From positions 202,330 to 266,329 of the forward strand of contig JAUCBJ010008896.1 in assembly GCA_032718475.1 (NCBI GenBank): 64,000 nt of DNA, read 5' to 3'. Both the position numbers and the translations under genes were made by a program. The DNA comes from Nemertoderma westbladi. Lineage: Eukaryota; Xenacoelomorpha; Nemertodermatida; Nemertodermatidae. Below, in pieces: positions 55,719 to 64,000 of the stretch (the stretch's first letter is position 1; each line of letters starts with the position of its first letter). The notes below the pieces were generated by a model. It made no database searches. It was not told the origin of the DNA and was given only the letters and a program-made list of their open reading frames with translations.

Positions 55719-56357
55719 TCAAATAAGGAAGAACTTTAAAATTAAAACCAAAATAAAGTGTTTGCAGTTGTTGTAGAAACAAGTTATTTCATTCAATTGT
55801 TCAATAAAAGTTAGTACATCGTACCCAAACAGTTTGAAGAAACGAGTTTCATCTTTTATGGAGTGAATAGGGGCATTCCAAATAATTAAAAGAATTGAGT
55901 TTGAAATATTATGAAAATCAAACAGACAAAAAAGGAAGCTTTGAGAGTTGACATACCAAGGAGTTTGTTTGAAGATTCTTGTGTTACATTGTCGTGGATA
56001 TTCAACAATCGGTTGGGGTATTACAAATGATTCTAATGAGGTTGTCAGATTGAACATTATATTCGATTCTGATTTGTGCAGTTTGAAACCATGGTTTGCG
56101 GAATGAAATTTATCATTATTTAGAGTTTGATATTGACCATCCTTCAATTCAAAGCAGGAGTATATAATGAAATGCGCATAATTTGTTTGAATGAGATGGA
56201 GTTGGTTAGATGAAGTGGTAACCGTCATTGGAAACAGTTTATTTGTAGGATCAAAATATAAACCAAATGAGATGTCTGAAAGAGATATTTGATTTTCGTT
56301 GGAAACAATTTTGACTTGAGGGAAGTTGAACTTTTGATGGTGTTGAGCTTGATCCAT
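55719..56357 (-). CDS. Unrecognised 212-residue protein of element A
   Basis: Start chosen at MDQAQHHQKFNFPQVKIVSN (56357); the open frame extends further upstream, but without a likely start. Beta-strand-like segments (DISFGLYFDPTNKLFPMTVT, HFIIYSCFELKDGQYQTLNN) and a more hydrophobic C-terminus. A TTATAAAC element about 120 bp upstream and the repeat at 56640-56900 resemble the promoter layout of the GTSF1-like genes. No family recognised; could be a virus-like structural or accessory gene. Confidence 0.45.
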   Translation of the reverse strand: MDQAQHHQKFNFPQVKIVSNENQISLSDISFGLYFDPTNKLFPMTVTTSSNQLHLIQTNYAHFIIYSCFELKDGQYQTLNNDKFHSANHGFKLHKSESNIMFNLTTSLESFVIPQPIVEYPRQCNTRIFKQTPWYVNSQSFLFCLFDFHNISNSILLIIWNAPIHSIKDETRFFKLFGYDVLTFIEQLNEITCFYNNCKHFILVLILKFFLI

Positions 56358-56639
56358 CTTGAAGAAAATAGAATATGATAAATATAACAATAAATGTATT
56401 ATAACTTTGAATAAAAAGTAAGATAGCCGATAATATTTTTTGTAAGTGAAGTTCAATGCGATGGAAGGGGGTTTATAAGGGAAAGGGAAACCAATGAAAA
56501 TAAAAGTGAAGGGTTGGGGGAACCAATATAAATAAAAATATTTTGTGAGAGACGTGCGTGCAATTGGATTGAGGGAATAAACACATTTCGCGAAACACAT
56601 GTCATTGGGGTAATTAAATGTAATACATTACAGTAGTTA

Positions 56640-56900
56640 CGATGGGAAATGGGGAAAGTTGATTTGAGATGTTTGTGGGGGGTGTGCTGGAGAAGTGCAT
56701 GTAGTGGGTTGGGAGCCAGTTAAACTATGGGCTATTTACTGCGTTAGTTTGGGTATCACAATGTTAAACTATCTGAAGATATATTTTAGGCTTGGCGTGG
56801 CATGGGATTATGCATTAATTCTTACATAACACTACAGTAGTAGAGACGGTTAGGGATTAACTATGTGGTTTTTGGGTAGCTTCGAATATGTGGATCGTGT
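56640..56900 (+). repeat. Fourth copy of the shared upstream repeat
   Basis: GATGGGAAATGGGG and GCTGGAGAAGTGC match 21490-21535; GGGATTATGCATTA, ACTACAGTAGTAGAGACGG and GGTTTTTGGGTAG match 21620-21720 and 33410-33500. It is diverged but in the same order. Confidence 0.65.
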
Positions 56901-57079
56901 GTGTGGTTAAACAACCCTTTGTCAAATTACACGCGCTTAATGAATTATAATAAAATTAGTAATTAATGTTTAATTAAATTCATATTTAGATTCAGTTGCA
57001 ATTAAAAAAACATGACAAGGTATTATTGATATTAAACTTAAAATATATCAATGGGATAATCATTATAGGCTCGTTAAGC

Positions 57080-57280
57080 CAAGGAATCTGTTCACCACCA
57101 TGGGTGATCTTCCACAGTAAACCCCTCCACCCTGTTTCCTAAATGAATGCCTGTTCACCACATTGGGTGATCTTCCACAGTAAACCCCTCCACCCTGTTT
57201 CCTAAAGGAATGCCTGTTCACCACCATGGGTGATCTTCCACAGTAAACCCTTCCACTCTGTTTCCCAAGTTGCCTTGGTT
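57080..57280. repeat. About 63-bp tandem repeat, three copies
   Basis: Units TTCACCACCATGGGTGATCT plus CCACAGTAAACCCCTCCACC plus TGTTTCCTAAATGAATGCCTG. The unit is a multiple of three, so the minus frame stays open as an artefact. Confidence 0.9.
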
Positions 57281-57299
57281 CCCATTTATCAACCACTGA

Positions 57300-60200
57300 A
57301 GGATGAAAGCCAGGGTTGGGCTATGTATATATACTGTATTTATGAAAATATGTATTCTGAAAACTGTTGTAAATTCTTTGCGTATTTATTTATTTGTTTT
57401 GCTACTATGTAGTTGAATTACAAAGAACATATTCTATTGTGAAGGACATACAAATGTTCATATGTAGTATTGGATTGGAACATGTGGGATGGTGATGATG
57501 GTGAGGAAAGCACAAATATAGTAGAAGAAGAGAACCAGAAGGAACCGATGGAACTCGTGGAGGGGAAGTGAGAAGGAAGGAAATGCTTCAGATACGTAAT
57601 GAGGACAAACACAAGGGAATCTAACACAGCGGAGGTAGTGGTGCTTACTACCTACTGTATCTTACTCACAGTGTTGCAAGGTTTGGATCTGTAGGCCTAC
57701 TGTACAATATTAACCACCATATACTTTCACCGCATTACTCTCGCTCTCAGCTAATAAGATGGGCATGAACCATCTGCTGCTGCCTTTATGTCAACCTTTT
57801 TGTTGAACGCACGTGAGGAAATAAAGTGGTAGATATCGCCGCGACTTGGAAAGAGGAACAATATTGAATACGTCTGGTCCCCCTGACACCATCAACCTCA
57901 ATAGATTTCAACAGCTCCAAACATAATATTACTTTCTGATCGTTAAACTGCTGTACATAAGCTTCCAACAACTGCTATAGGCCCAAACAAATTGAAGAAA
58001 ATATGGCAGAGCAATGCTAGAAAGACAATAACCACTTACTACAGTATAGACCAAACTAAACTGGCCTGGCTGGCTGGAAATAGCCAGTATCTGTTAATGT
58101 TGACGATCTCGGGCGTTATTTTAGATGATAACTCTCCGATCTCGAATAGGATATTTCAAAAAGATATTGCCGAAAGTTGTGAAAAATACAGTAGTTGGGT
58201 ACCCCCGTTGGCAATATCCTTATGGCCCGTATCATTAAAGATTAGGGTGGAGTGAAAAAAAAAAATTCTTTACTTTTAAGAGAAGCACTATTTTTCTGAT
58301 GCCAAATCGGTCTAAACTAACATTGCAAAAAAAAATTTTGATTTTGAAAAATGCTAAACGGGCCTCACGACACTTGAAAATTTCAAATTTTTGGGAAGGC
58401 AATGCCAGTTTTGAAATTCTTAGATATTTTGTATTTTTGATAAAAGTTAAGGAAGATGCAAATATATAATGTCAAATAGGTTGGAAATAAACACAAAATG
58501 TGAAATTGTGATTTTCATACAAATCTACCCCAGCCTCATGGCCTTTAAAATTTTGCAAAATTTGCCAAATTTCACACTTAAGGGGGGGGGGGGGGGGGGG
58601 GGGTAGCGAATTTTCTGACCAAAAAGACGAATTTTTGAAACATATTCTATCTGATGCAGAATTTCATGCTGAATCCAAATATGGAAACCGTTTTCCCATA
58701 TCTTGCTTAGTTTTCGAGATATCATGGATAGAAGATACTGGCTCTGATATATCGCGATATCGGTAAAGGCGATGGAGTTTGGGTTTGCATTCAATTTCTG
58801 CAAATTTCTGAGCTCATTGGCGCCAATTGGATGTCTCCACGAGAAAGAGCACAAAATTTTAGTTCAGATGGTATTTTTTTATGATTATTGGATCAACGTT
58901 TCAGTTTATAAGACAACTTCAAGTCTCCGGAACGAAGATGGGACTCGAATAAGCGACTCGCGGTCTTTGCGGGATTATACGGAATAGACTTATCGGTCAT
59001 CAGAGATCTTTAAAATGTATAATCTGTAAAAGCCTTTGCTGAATTGCCCCGTTATTTTTATTATCTTTTACATTAAAATACTCTGTAGTTGATTTAATAA
59101 GTGTAAGAGACCGTATTATTGCTGTATCGGTGTTTTTAGAGGATCTAAGATCTATTTCCTCCGTATGTGTACTGTGAAAGGCATATTTTATGATTCTATG
59201 GCAATTCGTGACGCAAAGGGGTGATAGCTACTCTTGAACAGTAGTTACTATGACTACGGTTAACAGCTGACATTCATACGTGTTGATTTCCTTTGTTCTA
59301 CGGCGTCTCTCAGTTCAGTCAGCCAATTAGAGCGTTTTTGTGGCTCCTTGTACAGAAAATTTCCGAGAAATGACGCAATGCCTATGTGCAGTGTTTACAT
59401 TCAGTCCTGAGCCAAAGAAAGAACGGCTTGGAAGTATTTTGTGCTTTACTGTTTTTTAGTCTTACACTAGTAGGTTTAATTATAAAGGGCATATATCCTT
59501 TAACCTAACGACTACTGCTGACTGATCATACATACTGAATGCTGAAACATTGCAAACTCATAACAATCAGTGTTTTCATTGTTGTTTTATACTGCTATTT
59601 ACTGTCAGTTCTTCATAACATGGTTGATGAATGATTATATTTGGAATAACGATAAATAACCCCGAAACCCAATATTCTTGATATACCGAAGGTAAGAGAG
59701 AAGGGTTACAGATAAACGATTGTGACTTATGTTAAAGTGGTTTGAAGTGAATCTAATGTTATTTGATAGACCCTACATGAGTCAGTCTGTGTTCCTTTTA
59801 TATGTGACTAAAATCAGTGAAGATTGGCAGATTAGTGTGCAGTATTGTGCAGCATTGTGTATGAGTGAGACTGTTAAAGAAGCAATTCCTAAAGAATGCG
59901 CCATATATGTGAATTATAATTAAGCCATATCGTTGTGAGTAGTTTAAGTCATAACTCTGTTTATATAGATAAAGCGCCACGTCCTAAAGGAACTGTTAAT
60001 ATTCCCGAAGGTGAATAATATTGTCAGAGATTATATAATACTGTCAGTCGAATAATACATTAGGCTTACATAGCAATAAAATTAAACCGTCGAACCCAAT
60101 CTCCCGGGAATATCCAGCGGGTGAATGGTCGCGCACGGATTGGTTTCGACTAGTGTAGTGAATCAAATACTTGTCATAGACTAAAAACCGATTTAATATC

Positions 60201-60540
60201 TAGAAGACATCTTAATTTGGTGGGTTAAACTGCCAAAGGTCTGAAAGCGCGAACATTAAAGGATATAGCTTCTTTGTTGCAGTAAGCAATAAAGTTGAAA
60301 GTACCGGTCAACCGGTAAACCTGAACCGGTACATTCTGTAGGTCAGTAGGCCTAACTGTTCTAACCGGTACTTCCGTATAAGTACATTAGTATTATTCGA
60401 TTTGATTATTATATACCAGTAGGCCTTAATAATTAATCAGGGACTGCAGCCCTGGTTTTTTATTGAGATTTTTACTTATTTCTGTCAAGTTTTATTTGTT
60501 TGTAGGCCAGTATTGAACAGAAGGCGTGTAAACCTGATCA
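57300..60540. other. No recognised gene
   Basis: AT-rich with short frames only. A G run of about 22 lies at 58582-58603. 58250-58900 has phrases such as CTTGAAAATTTCAAATTTTTGG reminiscent of old satellite or transposon DNA. ACCGGT palindromes cluster at 60300-60375. Confidence 0.55.
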
Positions 60541-60551
60541 GATTGTACAGG

Positions 60552-61117
60552 CAATTTGTAGGCTGAGCTGTTGTCTGATTGCTGTTAAGTCTGAACGGAT
60601 TACAGTGTGTGTAGAGCACTTGTCCGATTAAGTACGGTTAGGAAGTAGGGGCAGCCAATGCGGTAAGGTAAACCCCCAACTAAAGAATAAGTCGCACTAC
60701 TGGGTTAGAGCGCATACTCCCTAATCATTTCGGAGTCTGCATGTCCTGTAGTTTATTTAGGCTTGAGAGTAGTCTGCCATCGTTTAGTCTGTACTTTGTT
60801 TGTGTAAGTCTGTACGGGTAGCGTATAATTTTATTTAAATAATTTGTAGGCTGGATAGTTGTCTGGCTGTTATTAGGTCTGAACGGATTGCCGCGTGTGT
60901 AGATCATCTGTCCGATTAAGTACGATTAGGCAGTAGGGGCAGCGAACGCTGTAAGGTAAACCCCCAACTAAAGAATAAGTCGCACTACTGGGTTAGAGCG
61001 CATACTCCCTAATCATTTCGGAGTCTGCATATACCGTGGTTTGTTTAGGTTTGATAGTAGTCTGTCAGTGTTCGGTCTGTATTTTGTTTGAGTAGTTTGT
61101 ACGCGTAGCGTAATATT
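60552..61117 (+). repeat. About 290-bp tandem duplication
   Basis: 60552-60835 and 60841-61117 share long exact blocks (for example 60669-60745 against 60959-61030, including AGTCGCACTACTGGGTTAGA). It lies upstream of the right-edge ORF and may be part of a long LTR or enhancer-like leader. Confidence 0.85.
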
Positions 61118-62443
61118 TATTATTCAGAGTTTATGCGATTATTCGCAACATTCAAGTCCCCAAGTTTGTTCCTACAGTAATTGTGTTTGTTATACATACC
61201 GCTATAGTTAAATTAACCTCGGTACTACACGGGCTGCTTGGCGTAGGTAAAGACTGGTGATTTTGTGCATCGGTCACTCCAGCAGATGCCGTGGTTCTTT
61301 TAGCTGTTCAAGTATATTTAATTACTGATTATCTGTTGTACAAGTACTCGTACCTAATTTAGGGTTTAGTGTACAGTGCTTTCCGAGAATAATTAGTGTA
61401 GGCATTATATTTGTGTTGTAAAGTGGTTGATAGGCACATTCGATTAGCTCTATTAACTTCTAGGTAGGAACACTCCGTGATACATAACGTAGAACCTATA
61501 GCGATACGGCTATAGGTCGTCAGGCGGTGGTATTTTCCTATCTAGACAACGCAGTGTATTTACTACTACTTATTATTTCAAATACCGTAGTACCCTGTCC
61601 GTTGTAATAACCGGTTATCTAACCCTTTGTTAGGCTGGTTTGTAGACTTCTTGTAAAATTACCCTAAAAAATTCGTATTTGTGTTTTTGTAAATTTTTGT
61701 GTTTATTTAGAGATTGTAATCTCAACCCGAATTGTACGTAATTTGTAGTATTAAGTAACTTAGGTAAATTAGTATTATTTGTTTTAGTGTCCTATACGTA
61801 ACACTTCACTGAAAGCGCACCGCTTTGTGTAGTGATTACCCCAGAAATAATAACATTTATTTCAAACATAGACAAAACCCATTAAAACGGGTATATATAT
61901 ATTATAAATCAAATCTAACGATTTATAAATAGTAGGCCTACCATAAAACCATTAGGTCTCAATATCAGTTGGATTACTGCTCAAATAACGGTAATAAAGT
62001 AAGTAAAGTAACAAAGTAACCCTAAAGTAACAGAAATTCAATTATTTGAAATAATTGATATACCGGTATTTACGATAGGCCTATTATCTTTATTTCTATA
62101 AATCTAGGCTGAAATTATACCGGTACTTGTAATTAATTCTATTTCAGAATTATATATCCTACAAACTGTAAGCTGTATACCGGTATTCCGATAGGCCTAT
62201 TATATATTTATATATATTTGTGCTAAAATTATACCGGTATTCTGTGATAAACCTAGTCTGTAATAATACTTATATAGTTATATATACTATAAGTATACCG
62301 GTATTCTAATATATTATATATATATCACGCTACACTGAGTAGCAGTAACGGTAATTAATTACTAGGCTAGCAGTTCATACTGAGTTACTAGACTTGCTTA
62401 GACTGTAATATAGCAGTAGGCATTCAACTGTACATACCTAGTC
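61118..62443. other. Leader region before the right-edge ORF
   Basis: No ORF. Repeated TACCGGTA and TAGGCCTA words at 62050-62310 form about four degenerate units. Confidence 0.5.
62050..62310 (+). repeat. Degenerate 70-80-bp units with ACCGGT and AGGCCT palindromes
   Basis: TATACCGGTATT followed by GATAGGCCTATTAT recurs at about 62057, 62120, 62180, 62230 and 62298, in a row. Confidence 0.75.
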
Positions 62444-64000
62444 ATGTCTGATACTAAGCAGAACCTGTCAGACAGTTTATTAGATGTAACTATCTGCGAC
62501 TCAGATAGAGACGTACAACCGTCTGGTCGTAAATCCAGTTCACCTCCCACTGTGAGGAAGGTCATCCCTCCAGTAGTAATAACAGAACCTAGGCTGGTCC
62601 AACATCGTAGGTCTATCATAGGCACTCGAGCTCAGGTCAAGCGGGACCAAAAGGCAGCGGAACAGCAACAACCCGCTAGTCAAGAACTTATTCCTCAGCG
62701 GCCCAGCAGCTCCAGTAGTGAGGATACTGTAGAGCTGACACCCGAGAGCGGAGCAGAGATGACGGATGCGGTTTATACGGATCCCCTTCTCATCCTTCCT
62801 GCAGCCGTGCTCGCTGGGTTATTGATCGCGGTGGAAGAACACCAGATCGATTGGGCGAGAAGTCAACGGTCAACTAGAGATAGCTACGCGGGATACACTA
62901 GTGAAGAACTGAAGTCTATTGTCGAGTCGCAATGGAACTTCCCCGGACCCGGACTCCCGTTTGATTTATCAGAAGCTGCCTGGGAAGACATACACCGGAT
63001 GGGAGTAGCCAAGGAAACCATCGATCCAGCTGTATGGAAGAGGTCCGCAGCCGGATACGCACAGGGATTCTTCAGCTCTATGGAGCGAGTAGAGAGACAA
63101 CTGTTTCAACAACCTCAAGGACCTCAAGAGCAGGGATCGCTGCTTTATCAAGTTAGAGAAAGAGTTCTGCGGATTAGGCTAATCTTATCCGCCTTTGAGG
63201 AGGCTTCTAAAAGAAGACAAGACACGTCGTTGCAAGTTGCCGTAAAGACTTGGTTTCAAAGAGTGAATCTCCAGGTTCGAGGAACTGCTCAGTGGAAAGC
63301 TCAGCTAGAGGAGCGATCAACCCATGGAGAATCAACAGACGCTACTTTTTCCCAAGTGGAAGGTGAAGCGACGACAGAGAAACCGCATAAGAGGGATGCC
63401 ATTGACATCTATCTGTCAGACTATCAGCGTTTCGTAGGTGATGAAGAGTTGCGGAGAAGACTAGATGGGCTTAGCCCTAATAGTGAAGGAGCCCAGCGTG
63501 TGTTGGATGCAATTGATGTGGATAGGTTAGCGGCGAACCAAGCTAAATTCGATGAACAACTCCGCATCGCTAGAGACCAAGAAGAACAAGTAAAGAAAAA
63601 ACGTATAGAAGACAGAAAGAAAGCAGCAGTAGTAGCTGCAGAAGCAGAAAGAAAGGCGGCAGCGGCCAAGGCAAAAGCGGCGGAGGCAGCGGCCAAGGCA
63701 AAAGCGGCAGAGGCAGCGGCAGAGGCAAAAGCGGCAGAGGCAGCGGCAGAGGCAAAAGCGGCAGAGGCAGCGGCAGAGGCAGCAGCAGAGACAAAAGTGG
63801 CAGAAGCAGAAAGGAAAGCGGCTGACGAAACCACCCAATTAGAATTGGAAAATATTCAGGAGAATCAAGACTGCATAAATAAACAGTTAGCAGCTAGTAA
63901 TATGCAGATGATGAATCGATCTACTCCCAAACGACAGGGATATACATCATCTGAGGAAGGCGATACCACCGACACTGAAGGCGGAAGAAATAGATCTCGT
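62444..64000 (+). CDS. Long ORF running off the window, possible retroelement gag
   Basis: Open frame of at least 519 codons from ATG 62444 (MSDTKQNLSDSLLDVTICDS); no stop before the edge. The first 110 residues are disordered and Ser/Pro-rich. A central helical part follows (LAGLLIAVEEHQIDWARSQR, FPGPGLPFDLSEAAWEDIHR, GFFSSMERVERQLFQQPQGP). From about residue 380 to 450 an Ala/Lys/Glu repeat of 9-residue AAAEAKAAE-like units predicts a long coiled coil, as in TolA-like linkers. No CCHC, protease or RT is in view. Repeat-rich leader and absence of introns suggest LTR retrotransposon gag; a host gene with a single large exon is possible. Confidence 0.5.
   Translation, partial: MSDTKQNLSDSLLDVTICDSDRDVQPSGRKSSSPPTVRKVIPPVVITEPRLVQHRRSIIGTRAQVKRDQKAAEQQQPASQELIPQRPSSSSSEDTVELTPESGAEMTDAVYTDPLLILPAAVLAGLLIAVEEHQIDWARSQRSTRDSYAGYTSEELKSIVESQWNFPGPGLPFDLSEAAWEDIHRMGVAKETIDPAVWKRSAAGYAQGFFSSMERVERQLFQQPQGPQEQGSLLYQVRERVLRIRLILSAFEEASKRRQDTSLQVAVKTWFQRVNLQVRGTAQWKAQLEERSTHGESTDATFSQVEGEATTEKPHKRDAIDIYLSDYQRFVGDEELRRRLDGLSPNSEGAQRVLDAIDVDRLAANQAKFDEQLRIARDQEEQVKKKRIEDRKKAAVVAAEAERKAAAAKAKAAEAAAKAKAAEAAAEAKAAEAAAEAKAAEAAAEAAAETKVAEAERKAADETTQLELENIQENQDCINKQLAASNMQMMNRSTPKRQGYTSSEEGDTTDTEGGRNRSR

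Noticed and set aside
57063-57296. Repeated-peptide gene or CRISPR-like array
   Set aside because: Three tandem 63-bp units without spacers in a eukaryotic context; the open frame follows from a unit length divisible by three.
57786-57971. Minus ORF with AYVQQFNDQKVILCLELLKS
   Set aside because: Looked briefly like a transposase or BED-type fragment, but the motif is too short to assign to a family.

Overview
This is a eukaryotic, clearly metazoan, nuclear window made almost entirely of mobile DNA. Evidence: non-LTR, BEL/Pao and Ty3/Gypsy retrotransposons, a tRNA-derived SINE with a target duplication, a TA-flanked DNA transposon, long microsatellites, and virus-like genes of the Polinton/Maverick (adintovirus) class. 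The tRNA-SINE body and the frequent palindromes ACCGGT and AGGCCT suggest a marine invertebrate, but I cannot name the phylum. I see no conserved single-copy host gene, rRNA or functional tRNA gene.

Layout. 0-6.7 kb: an RLE-type LINE with one long open RT frame and poly(A) tail, preceded by a 53-bp perfect inverted repeat, then rearranged RTE-like scraps. 6.7-8.8 kb: a 2.1-kb TA-flanked TIR transposon without transposase. 8.9-56.6 kb: a decayed outer Polinton (element A). Its protein-primed DNA polymerase gene starts at 9.4 kb and ends at 36.85 kb, split by insertions. Further right, with many lesions, lie two tandem paralogous small genes, an exonuclease-like fragment, integrase, a small basic virion-type protein, the FtsK/HerA-type packaging ATPase and an adenain-like protease fragment.

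The nesting can be read from the sequence. A SINE (12-bp TSD) sits in polB. A LINE sits in polB at 12.45/35.54 kb. Inside that LINE, at a CAGTAC 6-bp duplication, sits a 21.5-kb element B (12635-34157) with 73-bp TIRs beginning AGTAGTAATGG, which is Polinton-like. Element B is itself broken by a minus-strand BEL element (3' LTR abutting the left TIR), a LINE and about 3.4 kb of ACTC/ACTCCCTC arrays. A Ty3/Gypsy element with about 103-bp LTRs (37188-42082) and a BEL/Pao-type element with 549-bp LTRs and perfect AAATT TSD (45356-52439) are the younger insertions. The latter keeps gag but has lost almost all of pol.

Most interesting content: three small intronless genes for GTSF1-like double CHHC zinc-finger proteins (22126-22413, 32197-32460, 32874-33206). 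They share a TATA-type promoter and lie just inside Polinton-type terminal repeats, next to two broken copies of a zinc-finger/acidic coiled-coil gene. GTSF1 is a PIWI cofactor in animals, so these look like cargo of a virus-like transposon aimed at, or borrowed from, the piRNA pathway. A second unusual module is a set of three overlapping ORFs (14087-16665) downstream of the BEL integrase, with a DEDD-exonuclease-like region and CCHC knuckles. From 57.3 kb to 62.4 kb little is recognisable; a 519-codon frame that may be a retroelement gag runs off the right edge.
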